From assembly GCF_023073315.1 (NCBI RefSeq), contig NZ_JADPJH010000037.1:167299-231298 (forward strand): 64,000 nucleotides of DNA, given 5' to 3'. The notes under the pieces were generated by a model that was not told the DNA's origin, did no database searches, and was given only the letters and a program-made list of their open reading frames with translations. The stretch comes from Bradyrhizobium sp. 1. GTDB taxonomy: Bacteria > Pseudomonadota > Alphaproteobacteria > Rhizobiales > Xanthobacteraceae. The translations under genes and the position numbers were made by a program. How positions within the stretch are numbered: the first letter of the stretch is position 1; each line of letters starts with the position of its first letter. This document shows, one piece after another, positions 40,293 to 48,719 of the stretch.

Positions 40293-42134
40293 ATGACGCC
40301 ACCAGCTACCGCATTTCCCGTCGAGGCGCCCCAGGCGTTCCTGGGGGTGGCGCGCTCGCTCACCGACAAGCTCTGGCGCGACCGGCTGGACGCGCGGGGG
40401 GCGGCCAAGGCGCTCGCCATCGTGCAGCAGCACCAATTGCCGGAGCTGCTGGCCCGGGTGCTGGCGGGCCGCGGGGTCGATAGCGACGCCGTTGCCGACT
40501 TCCTCGATCCGACCATCCGGAAGCTCATGCCGGACCCGTACACGGTGACGGAGATGGAGGCTGCCGCGAAGCGCATCGCGGACGCGGCAGCGAAGGGTGA
40601 GACGGTCGCGATCTTCGGCGACTACGATGTCGACGGCGCGACCTCGGCGGCGCTGCTGGCCTGGCACCTGCGTCATTGCGGGCTCGATCCGCTGATCCAC
40701 ATTCCAGACCGCATTTTTGAAGGCTATGGCCCGAACGTCGATGCCGTTCGCGGGCTGGCGGCGAAGGGCGCCACGCTGCTCGTCACCGTCGATTGCGGCA
40801 CCACCAGCATCGAGCCGCTGGCCGAAGCCAAGCGGCTCGGCATGTCCGTCGTCGTGATCGATCATCACCAGGCCGGCACGGAGTTGCCGGAGGTCGATGC
40901 ACTGGTCAATCCGAACCGGCTCGACGATCTCTCCGGCCTCGGCCATCTCGCGGCCGTCGGCCTCGTACTGGTGACGCTGGTCGCGGTCAACCGCGAGCTG
41001 CGCCAGCGCGGCTTCTGGAATGCGGAGATGCCCGAGCCCGATCTGCTCGGGATGCTGCATCATGTCGCCCTCGGCACCGTCGCCGACGTCGCGCCACTGA
41101 TCGGTCTCAACCGCGCGTTCGTCGCCAAAGGGCTGATCGCGATGCGGCGGCGCGACCATGTCGGCCATACCGCGCTGATGGACGTGGCGCGGCTCAACAG
41201 CCCGCCGGAGGCCTGGCATCTCGGCTTCATGCTGGGCCCGCGCGTCAACGCCGGCGGCCGCATCGGTCGCGCCGATCTCGGCGTGCGGCTGCTGCTCGAA
41301 GGCGACAGTGTCGAGGCCGCGCGGATTGCCGCCGAGCTTGACCGTCTCAACAGCGAGCGCCGCGTCATCGAGCAGGCTGCGGAAGCGCAGGCCGAAGCGG
41401 AAGCGCTGGCCTCGATCGGGCTGGAGGACAAGCTCAATGTGATCGTGACGGCCTCCGAAGGCTGGCATCCCGGCGTGGTTGGTCTCGTGGCCTCGCGCCT
41501 GAAGGAGAAATTCTCGCGGCCCGCCTTTGCGATCGCACTTGAGCCTGGCGGCATCGGCACCGGCTCGGGCCGCTCGATCGCCGGCGTCGACATCGGCAAG
41601 GCGGTGCGGCAGGCAGTCACCGACGGCATCTTGCTGAAGGGCGGCGGCCACGCGATGGCCGCAGGCGTCACGCTGCGGAAAGAGAAGCTCGCCGAATTCC
41701 GCGCCTATCTCGAAAATGCGCTCGCGCGTGACGTCGCCGCGGCGCGCCACGTCAATGAGCTCTATATCGACGGCGCGGTCTCCGCCCGTGCGGTGACAAC
41801 GGAGCTTGCGACCACCCTCAACCGCGCCGGTCCCTTCGGCAGCGGCAATCCGGAAGCCGTGCTGGCGCTGCCGGCGCATCAGCTCGTCTATGCCGACGAG
41901 GTCGGCCAAGCCCATTTGAGGCTTCGCTTCAAGTCGGGCGACGGCGCCGTCGTCAACGGCATCGCATTCCGTTCGGTCGGCCAGAAGCTTGGCAATGCGC
42001 TTGTCGCCAATCGCGGCCAGCAATTGCATGTCGCGGGATCATTGTCGGTCGACCGCTATCAGGGCGCCGAGCGCGTGCAATTCCGCGTCGTCGACGTTGC
42101 GCTACCGGACCAGGGGCCATCCGTGATTAGATAA
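40293..42134 (+). CDS. recJ: Single-stranded-DNA-specific exonuclease RecJ
   Basis: 613 aa. DHH-family catalytic motifs: AIFGDYDVDGATSAALLAWHL (about residues 107-127), VTVDCGTTS (about 165-173), VVIDHHQAG (about 187-195) and the C-terminal DHHA1 motif LLKGGGHAMAAGVTL (about 449-463). 5'-3' ssDNA exonuclease of the RecF repair pathway and mismatch repair. The start ATG follows the divergent space with the chemoreceptor-like gene. The 16.5 kb separating it from glpX holds unrelated genes. Confidence 0.94.
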   Translation: MTPPATAFPVEAPQAFLGVARSLTDKLWRDRLDARGAAKALAIVQQHQLPELLARVLAGRGVDSDAVADFLDPTIRKLMPDPYTVTEMEAAAKRIADAAAKGETVAIFGDYDVDGATSAALLAWHLRHCGLDPLIHIPDRIFEGYGPNVDAVRGLAAKGATLLVTVDCGTTSIEPLAEAKRLGMSVVVIDHHQAGTELPEVDALVNPNRLDDLSGLGHLAAVGLVLVTLVAVNRELRQRGFWNAEMPEPDLLGMLHHVALGTVADVAPLIGLNRAFVAKGLIAMRRRDHVGHTALMDVARLNSPPEAWHLGFMLGPRVNAGGRIGRADLGVRLLLEGDSVEAARIAAELDRLNSERRVIEQAAEAQAEAEALASIGLEDKLNVIVTASEGWHPGVVGLVASRLKEKFSRPAFAIALEPGGIGTGSGRSIAGVDIGKAVRQAVTDGILLKGGGHAMAAGVTLRKEKLAEFRAYLENALARDVAAARHVNELYIDGAVSARAVTTELATTLNRAGPFGSGNPEAVLALPAHQLVYADEVGQAHLRLRFKSGDGAVVNGIAFRSVGQKLGNALVANRGQQLHVAGSLSVDRYQGAERVQFRVVDVALPDQGPSVIR

Positions 42135-42183
42135 GATCATGCGAGGAAGATAACTCGCTCAAACAACAAAAAAGGGAGTGAAC

Positions 42184-42993
42184 ATGGCAGGGCAGGTTGA
42201 GGGCAAGGTCGCGCTGGTGACGGGCGGCGCGTCCGGCATTGGCGAGGCCATCGTCGAGCTGTTCGCGCGCGAGGGTGCGACCGTCATTGCAACCGACATC
42301 GACGAGCTGCGCGGCCCCGAGCTTGCAAACCGCATCACAGAAGCCGGCGGCAAGGCAATCTTCCTGGAACAGGACGTCACCAGCGAGGAGCGCTGGATCG
42401 AGATCGTCGCCGAGATCGCAAAGCGCTACGGCCGGCTCGACATCATGGTCTCCAATGCCGGCATCGGCATCGCCGTACCCTCGATCGTCGATATGACGCT
42501 GGGAGACTGGCGCAAGCAGAACGCGATCAATCTCGACGGCGTGTTTCTCTCGGTCAAGCACTGCCTGCCGTTGATGCGCAGGAACGGCGGCGGCTCGATT
42601 GTCATGATGTCCTCGCTCGCGGGCCTGCGCGGCTCGCCCGGCCTGTCGGCCTATTCGGCGACCAAGGGCGGCGTGCGGTTGTTCGCCAAATCGATCGCGA
42701 TGGAGTGCGCGGCGGCGGGCGACGGCATCCGCGTCAACTCCGTGCATCCCGGCATCATCGACACGCCGATCTGGGGCAAGATCCCGACCGGTGCGACCGG
42801 CGCGGGCCAGAACGCGCCGATCGATCCGGAGGAGCGTGCGCGCGTCGTCACGCCGCTCGGCCGCTCTGGCCAGGCCGCGGAGATCGCCTCCGGCGTGCTG
42901 TATCTGGCGTCGGATGCCTCGCGCTACGTCACCGGCAGCGAGCTCGTCATCGACGGCGGCATGAACGCCGGCGGCGTGCCGCGGCGGGCGTAG
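42184..42993 (+). CDS. SDR-family oxidoreductase
   Basis: 269 aa classical SDR from ATG 42184 (MAGQVEGKVALVTGGASGIG), with AAAGGGA 7 nt upstream; the GTG six bases before is the alternative. NAD-binding TGGASGIG about residues 14-21, NAG about 93, SSLAGLRG (Ser) and YSATKGG (Tyr/Lys about 162-166). The C-terminus GSELVIDGGMNAGG is usual. Substrate unknown; cyclohexanol- or glucose-type dehydrogenases are similar. The class II aldolase starts 92 bp downstream and may be co-transcribed. Confidence 0.86.
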   Translation: MAGQVEGKVALVTGGASGIGEAIVELFAREGATVIATDIDELRGPELANRITEAGGKAIFLEQDVTSEERWIEIVAEIAKRYGRLDIMVSNAGIGIAVPSIVDMTLGDWRKQNAINLDGVFLSVKHCLPLMRRNGGGSIVMMSSLAGLRGSPGLSAYSATKGGVRLFAKSIAMECAAAGDGIRVNSVHPGIIDTPIWGKIPTGATGAGQNAPIDPEERARVVTPLGRSGQAAEIASGVLYLASDASRYVTGSELVIDGGMNAGGVPRRA

Positions 42994-43085
42994 TCGACGC
43001 AGGGCAGGGCGGCGCGACGAGGGGCTGACGCTTGCGCGTCGCCCCTGTACAACGCCAGGAGCCGATCAAACGAGGTTTCCCTGCC

Positions 43086-43892
43086 ATGGCGCACAGCCTG
43101 TCCCACGCCGCTTCATCTGCGTCCGCAACCGCCTCAGTGGGGTCAAACCGGCCCGACCTCGCCACCGACTCCATTCGCACTGCGCGCGAAGACCTTGCCG
43201 CCTGCTTCCGCATGGCCGCGCGCAACGGTTTTGAGGAGGGCATCTGCAACCATTTCTCGGCCGTGGTGCCGGGCCATGACGATCTTTTCCTCGTCAATCC
43301 CTACGGCTACGCCTTCCGCGAGATCACCGCGTCAAAACTCCTGATCTGCGACTTCCACGGCAACGTGCTCGACGGCGAGGGCGTGCCCGAGGCGACCGCC
43401 TTCTACATCCACGCCGAGATGCACAAGCGCCTGCCGCGCGCCAAGGTCGCCTTCCACACCCACATGCCCTATGCGACCGCGCTGTCGATGACCGAGGGAG
43501 ATCCCCTGATCTGGGCCGGCCAGACCGCGCTGAAATTCTACGGCCGCACGGCGGTGGACCGCGACTATAACGGTCTCGCGCTCGACAACCGTGAAGGCGC
43601 GCGCATCGCGTCCGCCGTCGGCAATGCCGACATCGTCTTCATGAAGCATCACGGCGTGATGGTGCTGGCGCCGACCATCGCGGAGGCCTGGGACGATCTC
43701 TATTATCTCGAACGCGCGGCCGAGGTGCAGGTGCTGGCGATGTCGACGGGGCGGAAAGTGCTGCCGGTCGATGCCGCCATCGCCGCCGAGACCTACAAGC
43801 AGATGCGCGATGGCGATTCCGAATCCGCGCGGCTGCATCTCGCCGCGGTCCGCCGGCAGCTCGATGCGGAAGAGCCGCAGTATAGACACTGA
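43086..43892 (+). CDS. Class II aldolase/adducin-domain protein
   Basis: 268 aa from ATG 43086 (GAGG about 12 nt upstream). Zinc-site His residues appear in AFHTHMPYATALS (about residues 127-139) and MKHHGVMVLAPT (about 188-199); NGFEEGICNHFSAVVPG and NPYGYAFREITASKLL are family blocks. Members cleave or isomerise phosphorylated sugars (fuculose aldolase, ribulose-5-P epimerase) or act as decarboxylases. With the SDR upstream a small polyol or sugar-acid route is possible, but this is inference. Confidence 0.85.
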   Translation: MAHSLSHAASSASATASVGSNRPDLATDSIRTAREDLAACFRMAARNGFEEGICNHFSAVVPGHDDLFLVNPYGYAFREITASKLLICDFHGNVLDGEGVPEATAFYIHAEMHKRLPRAKVAFHTHMPYATALSMTEGDPLIWAGQTALKFYGRTAVDRDYNGLALDNREGARIASAVGNADIVFMKHHGVMVLAPTIAEAWDDLYYLERAAEVQVLAMSTGRKVLPVDAAIAAETYKQMRDGDSESARLHLAAVRRQLDAEEPQYRH

Positions 43893-43900
43893 GGCAGGCT

Positions 43901-43940
43901 GTCATTCCGGGGCGGGCCACTTCGCGCGCCCCGGAATGAC
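43901..43940. repeat. REP-like palindrome/terminator
   Basis: GTCATTCCGGGGCG (43901-43914) pairs perfectly with CGCCCCGGAATGAC (43927-43940), 12-nt loop. It sits between the converging aldolase and lytic transglycosylase genes and resembles the 23845-23885 hairpin (shared CATTCCGGG). Confidence 0.7.
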
Positions 43941-43945
43941 GGCTG

Positions 43946-45175
43946 CTACGACCCCTGCCGCAGCTTCGCCAACACCTTCAGCCCGCCATAGCCATCCGCA
44001 GGCGCAATCCCCGCGCGCTGCTGGAAATCCTTGATCGCCTTCATGGTGTCGTTGCCGACGCGGCCGTCGGTGCCGCCGGTATCGAAACCGGCCTTGGTCA
44101 GCCGCGTCTGCATCTCCTGCACCTCGGCGAGCGTCAGCGCGCGCTCGGAGCCAGGGAAGGGCTGGATGAAAGGTGGCGCACCGAGGCAGCGGTCGCCGAG
44201 ATGGCAGATCGCGAGCGCATAGTTCATCGAGGGATTGTAACTCTTCACCGCGTTAAAATTCGGTCCCAGCAGGAACGTTGGTCCACCTGCGACTGGCGTC
44301 CATATCTGCGCGGATGCGTTTGGCTGCGGAAACGGCTGGCCGTCGGCGCGGGTGACGCCCGCTGAAGCCCACGCCGCATAGGTCCGGGCGCCGCTCGCCT
44401 CGCCGGACGCGCGCACCTCGTAGCCCCAGTGCTCGCCGCGGTGCCACTTGCCGCGATTGACGAGATATTTTGCCGTCGATCCCAGCGCATCATCCGGCTT
44501 GCCGAACGGTGACACTTTGCCGTCGCCGTCATAGTCGATGCCGACATTGAGCCAGACCTCAGGCATCCATTGCGAATGGCCCATCGCGCCGGCCCAGGAG
44601 CCCTGCATCTGCTCCGGCGTGCTCCAGCCCATGTCGACGATGCGTAGCGCGTTGATCAGCTCGGTCTCCCAATAGGCTTTTCGGCGCGGCTCGTTCCAGG
44701 CGAGCGCCGCAAGCGAGGGAAACACCGGCGTCATGTGGTTCTGCTGCACCAGGGGATCGCCATAGGCGGACTCCACGCCCCATAGCGCCAGCAGCGTGCC
44801 GCGCTCGACGCCGAAATCGCGCTCGATGCGCGCCAGCAGCGCCTCGTTGTTCTTCAGCGCGATCTTGCCGTTGATGATGCGCCAGTCGGAGACGCGGCGG
44901 TTGATGTATTGCCAGACCTGCTCGTGGAATTCGGGTTGGTTGCGCATCTGCTTGAACACGCTCATGTCGGGTTCGACCCGCGCCATCGCGCGCTGCCATG
45001 TCGCCGCCGAGATGCCTTTCGCCATGGCGCGTGCGCGAAAACCCTCGCGCCATTCGTCAAAGCCAGGAGGGGCTGCGAGGACGCGCGCAGGTGACGCGAG
45101 CAGGGCGGCAGCGCCGAGCGCGGAGTTCAGCAGGGCGCGACGGGTGTGATGGGCCGAGGAATCAGCTTGTTTCAT
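43946..45175 (-). CDS. Lytic murein transglycosylase (MltB family)
   Basis: 409 aa. N-terminal signal with an RR pair (HTRRALLNSALGAAALLASP). The MltB/SLT catalytic Glu is in LLALWGVESAYGDP; QMQGSWAGAMGHSQWMPEVW and DYDGDGKVSPFGKPDDALGSTAKYL match the family. A C-terminal PG_binding_1 domain is at about residues 335-400 (LTLAEVQEMQTRLTKAGFDTGGTDGRVGNDT). It cleaves murein glycan strands to 1,6-anhydro products in the periplasm. The two-domain architecture is typical for rhizobia. Confidence 0.9.
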   Translation of the reverse strand: MKQADSSAHHTRRALLNSALGAAALLASPARVLAAPPGFDEWREGFRARAMAKGISAATWQRAMARVEPDMSVFKQMRNQPEFHEQVWQYINRRVSDWRIINGKIALKNNEALLARIERDFGVERGTLLALWGVESAYGDPLVQQNHMTPVFPSLAALAWNEPRRKAYWETELINALRIVDMGWSTPEQMQGSWAGAMGHSQWMPEVWLNVGIDYDGDGKVSPFGKPDDALGSTAKYLVNRGKWHRGEHWGYEVRASGEASGARTYAAWASAGVTRADGQPFPQPNASAQIWTPVAGGPTFLLGPNFNAVKSYNPSMNYALAICHLGDRCLGAPPFIQPFPGSERALTLAEVQEMQTRLTKAGFDTGGTDGRVGNDTMKAIKDFQQRAGIAPADGYGGLKVLAKLRQGS

Positions 45176-45297
45176 GAAGCCATTCTAGCGGGAAAAACGG
45201 CGTCTGTGAGCAGGTTCCGGGAACACAGGAACTTGGTATCCTCCGGAACAAAGTGTCGCACTGGGCATTCCCTCCGCACACACTGGAGGATGAGAAA

Positions 45298-45558
45298 ATG
45301 CGGAAATATTTGTTTGCCGCTGCCATGGTCACCGCCATCGCGGCGCCTGCGTTCGCTGACGAAGTCGGTGTTCATGTCGGCCCGGTCGGTGCTGGCGTGA
45401 CAGTCGGTCAGTCCCCCGAGTATCGCGAGCGGGACCGCGATCGCGACCGCACCACGGTCATCAAGGAGCGTGCGCCTGCCGACCGCACCACCGTGATCAA
45501 GAAGGAAGATGAATACGGCAATCGCAGCAAGACTGTGATTCATCACGACAACGACTGA
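45298..45558 (+). CDS. Small secreted protein with internal repeat
   Basis: 86 aa from ATG 45298; GGAGG lies 8 nt upstream, deciding this start. Signal peptide about residues 1-20 (MRKYLFAAAMVTAIAAPAFA). Mature part: GVHVGPVGAGVTVGQ, then an Arg/Asp-rich stretch (RERDRDRDR) and a repeated RTTVIK unit (RTTVIKERAPADRTTVIKKE). Highly charged and probably disordered; periplasmic. Such proteins are widespread in Bradyrhizobium but have no assigned role. Confidence 0.72.
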   Translation: MRKYLFAAAMVTAIAAPAFADEVGVHVGPVGAGVTVGQSPEYRERDRDRDRTTVIKERAPADRTTVIKKEDEYGNRSKTVIHHDND

Positions 45559-45565
45559 CGGAGCA

Positions 45566-45590
45566 GGGCCCCGGCCGATCGTCGGGGCCC
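45566..45590 (+). terminator. Hairpin after the small secreted protein gene
   Basis: GGGCCCCG (45566-45573) pairs with CGGGGCCC (45583-45590), 9-nt loop. It is 8 bp past the stop; no long T-run follows (GTCTT). Confidence 0.5.
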
Positions 45591-45631
45591 GTCTTCCGCA
45601 CGCAGTCTGTTCATCGAGCATTCGGGGTGGA

Positions 45632-45883
45632 ATGAAGATACGCGCGCATGCGGAAAGCCATGTCGTCGAACTCGACGACGGATCGCAATGGCAGATTTTC
45701 GCCGGTGATCTCGCGACCACGCTGGGCTGGAAGCCTGAAACCGATTTGCACCTGGAGCCGAGCCGTGACCGGGTGAGTTCGCATGTGCTGGTGAATGGCA
45801 CCGACCAGAGCCGCGTGCGGGTGATCGTGGCGGGCGAAACCTGGCCCGACGGCGAGGTTAAGAAAGCGTTGAAGGGCGGGTAG
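45632..45883 (+). CDS. Conserved hypothetical protein, 83 aa
   Basis: MKIRAHAESHVVELDDGSQW and so on; soluble, no signal peptide or membrane segment. Beta-rich with a Trp-containing middle (TLGWKPETDLHLE) and a basic tail (EVKKALKGG). Coding-like composition; GGGGTGG precedes the ATG by about 2-8 nt. No domain recognised and no operon partner. Confidence 0.55.
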   Translation: MKIRAHAESHVVELDDGSQWQIFAGDLATTLGWKPETDLHLEPSRDRVSSHVLVNGTDQSRVRVIVAGETWPDGEVKKALKGG

Positions 45884-45980
45884 GTCACCGGTTCGCAGGT
45901 GCCAATCCCCGGGCTTTTTGCGTCGAGTTTTTTGTCAGCCGTTTTACGGTCGATTCGTTCTTGTCGCGCAGAATGCGCGC

Positions 45981-46172
45981 ATGCGGGAGCTGTTCGACAT
46001 CATCCGTACCAACCCCTGGCCGTTCGGCGCGGGGCTGTTCGTCGTTATCCTGATGATCATCGCCGAGAACGTTGGTCGTGGTATCCATGGGGACGGCGCC
46101 TCGGGCGGCGACTTCTTGGATGCCGATGGTAGTGACGGCGGCTGCGGTGGTGACGGAGGCGGCGGCGACTAG
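45981..46172 (+). CDS. Small membrane protein with Gly/Asp-rich tail
   Basis: 63 aa from ATG 45981. One membrane helix at about residues 13-30 (WPFGAGLFVVILMIIAE) followed by a tail rich in Gly, Asp and one Cys (DGSDGGCGGDGGGGD). Similar Cys/Gly tails occur in other small alphaproteobacterial membrane proteins. Its stop (TAG) and the MarR stop on the other strand share the four bases CTAG. Confidence 0.5.
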   Translation: MRELFDIIRTNPWPFGAGLFVVILMIIAENVGRGIHGDGASGGDFLDADGSDGGCGGDGGGGD

Positions 46173-46699
46173 GTCTGGTCGTCCTGCAGTTCGGTTGCGA
46201 CGTTAGCGAGCCACCGGCGAATACTCGCCTCGGCCTTGGCATCGAGGCCGCCAGCAAGCCGCTTCTCCAGCGCGACGACGCGCTCCCTGCATGCTTTCAG
46301 CAGCGTCGCGCCGCGCGCCGTCAGCGTCCATTGCTGGATGCGGCCGTGGACGGGATGGGGCGTCATCACAATCGCACCGTCGCGTTCAAGGTTGCGGATG
46401 ATGACCCCGACCGTCTGCGGGGTGAGGAAGGTGAGCCGGGCGACGTCGGCGCCTGATAGTCCCGGATAGGCGTTGAGCATCGTCAGCACCGCGAATTGCG
46501 GCGATGTCACGCCGAGATCGGCCAGCGTCCGTTCCATCGTCAGGCGGACTGCGGCATGGGCCTGGCGCAAGAGATAACCGAGATAGCCTTGTTCGCCGCG
46601 CTTGCCTTCGCCGGGCGCGGGCACGCGAACGGCGCCGTTGTCGGCAGGGGGCTTACGCGAGGTTTTCGATCTTGTGACGTCAGCGGTCTTGCGTGTCAT
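46169..46699 (-). CDS. MarR-family transcriptional regulator
   Basis: 176 aa from ATG 46699. After a 35-aa Lys/Arg/Pro-rich tail comes GYLGYLLRQAHAAVRLTMER, then the winged helix: VTSPQFAVLTMLNAYPGLSGADVARLTFLTPQTVGVIIRNLERDG (about residues 68-112) and the wing VHGRIQQWTLTARG. MarR proteins repress divergent genes and are released by phenolics or oxidants. It is divergent from an AhpD-like gene, with a 25-bp inverted repeat ending 3 bp before its own ATG, which implies autorepression. Confidence 0.88.
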   Translation of the reverse strand: MTRKTADVTRSKTSRKPPADNGAVRVPAPGEGKRGEQGYLGYLLRQAHAAVRLTMERTLADLGVTSPQFAVLTMLNAYPGLSGADVARLTFLTPQTVGVIIRNLERDGAIVMTPHPVHGRIQQWTLTARGATLLKACRERVVALEKRLAGGLDAKAEASIRRWLANVATELQDDQT

Positions 46700-46702
46700 G
46701 TA

Positions 46703-46727
46703 AGTGCTCTTATAAGATATAAGCACT
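46703..46727. promoter_or_regulatory. MarR operator candidate
   Basis: Imperfect inverted repeat with AGTGCT / AGCACT arms (46703-46708, 46722-46727) and an inner CTTATAAG palindrome. It overlaps the expected promoter -10 and translation start of the marR-like gene and lies 27 bp before the divergent AhpD-like gene. Confidence 0.6.
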
Positions 46728-46753
46728 GTTACAATAGCACGAGGTCAACGGCA

Positions 46754-47233
46754 ATGTCACACGCCCGCAGCGAATACGAGGATTTCAAGCGGATCGCGCC
46801 CGATGCGTACGATCTGGTACTGGCGCTGGGCCAGGTTGCGGCCGAGGCCGGCCTCGACAAGCAGCTTCTCGAGCTGGTCAAGTTGCGGGCGTCGCAAATC
46901 AATGGCTGCGCCTTCTGCGTCCAGCATCACATTCTCCTCTCTGAACGGCTTGGCGTGCCCCTGGACAAACTTCACCTGGTCGCGGTCTGGCGCGAGGCGC
47001 CGATGTTCTCGGCGCGGGAGCGTGCGGCGCTGGCCTGGGCCGAGGCGTTGACCCTGCTGCCCGATGGCTTCGGCGACGAGGTCTATGCCGAGGTGCAGCG
47101 CGAATTCTCCGAGACCGAGTTGATGTACCTGACGTCGGCAATTGCTTCGATCAACGTCTGGAACCGGTTCGGCGCAGCCTTTCGGTGGACGCCGGCGGAG
47201 CGGCCGGTCTCTGCGAATGCCTCGGCATCCTGA
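46754..47233 (+). CDS. Carboxymuconolactone decarboxylase/AhpD-like protein
   Basis: 159 aa from ATG 46754. The CMD/AhpD redox motif is NGCAFCVQHH (Cys-x-x-Cys plus His, about residues 54-63). LLELVKLRASQI before it and ERAALAWAEALTLL after it complete the family pattern. These proteins act as peroxidase-linked disulfide reductases (AhpD) or, with other residues, decarboxylases. The divergent MarR-type regulator suggests induction by peroxide or phenolics. A cupin gene follows 21 bp downstream, probably in one operon. Confidence 0.87.
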   Translation: MSHARSEYEDFKRIAPDAYDLVLALGQVAAEAGLDKQLLELVKLRASQINGCAFCVQHHILLSERLGVPLDKLHLVAVWREAPMFSARERAALAWAEALTLLPDGFGDEVYAEVQREFSETELMYLTSAIASINVWNRFGAAFRWTPAERPVSANASAS

Positions 47234-47254
47234 TCAGAACAAGGGGAGGTGGTC

Positions 47255-47758
47255 ATGACAGCAATGAGTTTGAACACCGCGCAGCGGCTGGTGCCGCGGC
47301 GCTCGACGGCGCTGGCCGTTGTCGGCGGGCTCGCCTGCGCGCTGGCGATCGGCAGGGCGTTGCCAGTAACGATGGACACCGTCTCCGGAGCGCTGGCGCC
47401 GCTCTGCGCCACTGCTGCCGAGAGCTCACCGCTCGACAAGGTCGAGCCGATCGGGTCCTACGCGCTGCCGAACGTGCCGGGCAAGCGCGTGACCATCGTG
47501 CGTGTCTTCTATGGTCCCGGGGGATTTTCGCGGCCGCATCATCACGCAGGCTCGGTGACGGCTTACATCACGAAGGGCGAGATCCGCTCGCAGCTCGGCG
47601 GCGGGCCGGTGGAGACGTTTGGCGTCGGCCAGTCGTTCTTTGAGCCGCCAGGCGCGACGCATCTGGTGTCGGCGAACGCCAGCGCCACCGAGCCGGCGGA
47701 ATTGATCGCGGTGTTCGTGGCGGACGAGGGGGCGCAGCTGACGACATATCTGGATTAG
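47255..47758 (+). CDS. Secreted cupin-domain protein
   Basis: 167 aa from ATG 47255, behind GGGGAGG. A hydrophobic N-terminal segment (about residues 18-37, TALAVVGGLACALAIGRALP) serves as signal or anchor. Cupin motif 1: RPHHHAGSVTAYITKGEIRSQ; motif 2: SFFEPPGATHLVSANAS. The ALPNVPGK-x-V-x-x-V-x-V segment is shared with the cupin at 37344. Metal-binding, function unknown. Likely co-regulated with the AhpD-like gene. Confidence 0.82.
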   Translation: MTAMSLNTAQRLVPRRSTALAVVGGLACALAIGRALPVTMDTVSGALAPLCATAAESSPLDKVEPIGSYALPNVPGKRVTIVRVFYGPGGFSRPHHHAGSVTAYITKGEIRSQLGGGPVETFGVGQSFFEPPGATHLVSANASATEPAELIAVFVADEGAQLTTYLD

Positions 47759-47761
47759 TTC

Positions 47762-47796
47762 GTAGCCCGGATGGTGCGAAGCGCGATCCGGGCTAC
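47762..47796. repeat. REP-like palindrome
   Basis: GTAGCCCGGAT (47762-47772) pairs perfectly with ATCCGGGCTAC (47786-47796) with GCG/CGC continuing in the loop. Dispersed Bradyrhizobium-type hairpin between convergent cupin and amino-acid-binding genes. Confidence 0.7.
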
Positions 47797-47810
47797 GCCT
47801 CCAATTGCCA

Positions 47811-48719
47811 TCAACCTCCGTACGAAGCCGGATCTGGATTGTCCGACGGGTGCTCGAACGACTTCTTCATCGAGACCGGCATGGGTACGTGGAAGTTCAG
47901 GCCGCGCGGCGGCACCGGCTCCATGAACCATTTGTTGTAGATCTTTTCGATCTCTGGGCTCTTGTAGAGCTTTGCAGTCGCACGATCGACCACGGCCTTG
48001 AACGCCGCGTCGTCCTTGCGCAGCATGATGCCGTAAGGCTCGGGATCGGAAAACGCGCCGGTGCTGATCGCGTAGAGCGATGGATCTTTCGAGGAGGCGA
48101 TCATGGCCGCAAGCTGGATATCGTCCATGACGAAGGCCTCGGCGCGGTCAGTCTCGACCATCAGGAACGCCTCGGGGACGTCCTTGGCGTTCATGACGTT
48201 GATGCCGAGCGAGCGCGCAGCATTGGCCTTGTTGAGCTGAGTGATATTGGTCGTGCCCGAGACCGAGACGACGGCCTTGCCCTTGAGATCTTCGACCTGA
48301 TCGAGCTTCGAGGCCTTCTTGGAGACGAAGCGGCTCGCCGTGAGGAAATGCGTGTTGGTGAACCACACCTGTTTCTGGCGATCGGCGTTGTTGGTCGTCG
48401 AGCCGCATTCGAGATCGACGGTGCCGTTTGCCATCAGCGGAATGCGGTTGGACGAGGTGACCAGGTTCTCATTGACCGCGAGCTTGTCCAGCTTCAGCTC
48501 GGCCTTGATCTCCTCGACGATCTTCATGCAGATGTCGATGGCGTAGCCGACCGTCTTCTGCTTCTCGTCGATATAGCTGAAGGGCACCGCACTGTCGCGC
48601 ACCCCGAGCGTGATCGCACCGGTCTCCTTGATCTTCTTCAGCGTGCCGGTCAGCTCCTGCGCATGAACCGGCATGGCGAACGCGATGGCCAGAACAGCCG
48701 CCGTGGTGAGACTACGCAT
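47811..48719 (-). CDS. Amino-acid ABC transporter substrate-binding protein (GltI-like)
   Basis: 302 aa from ATG 48719 (AAGGAAGGG upstream). Signal peptide MRSLTTAAVLAIAFAMPVHA. SBP family 3 blocks: ETGAITLGVRDSAVPFSYIDEKQKTVGYAIDIC, NRIPLMANGTVDLECGSTTNN and the FVMDDIQLAAMIA loop. This wording is close to glutamate/aspartate receptors (GltI/BztA). No permease or ATPase genes are next to it, so the transporter core is encoded elsewhere. Confidence 0.86.
   Translation of the reverse strand: MRSLTTAAVLAIAFAMPVHAQELTGTLKKIKETGAITLGVRDSAVPFSYIDEKQKTVGYAIDICMKIVEEIKAELKLDKLAVNENLVTSSNRIPLMANGTVDLECGSTTNNADRQKQVWFTNTHFLTASRFVSKKASKLDQVEDLKGKAVVSVSGTTNITQLNKANAARSLGINVMNAKDVPEAFLMVETDRAEAFVMDDIQLAAMIASSKDPSLYAISTGAFSDPEPYGIMLRKDDAAFKAVVDRATAKLYKSPEIEKIYNKWFMEPVPPRGLNFHVPMPVSMKKSFEHPSDNPDPASYGG

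Noticed and set aside
40230..42029. 599-aa minus-strand frame over recJ
   Set aside because: Long open shadow due to high GC; recJ motifs are on the plus strand.
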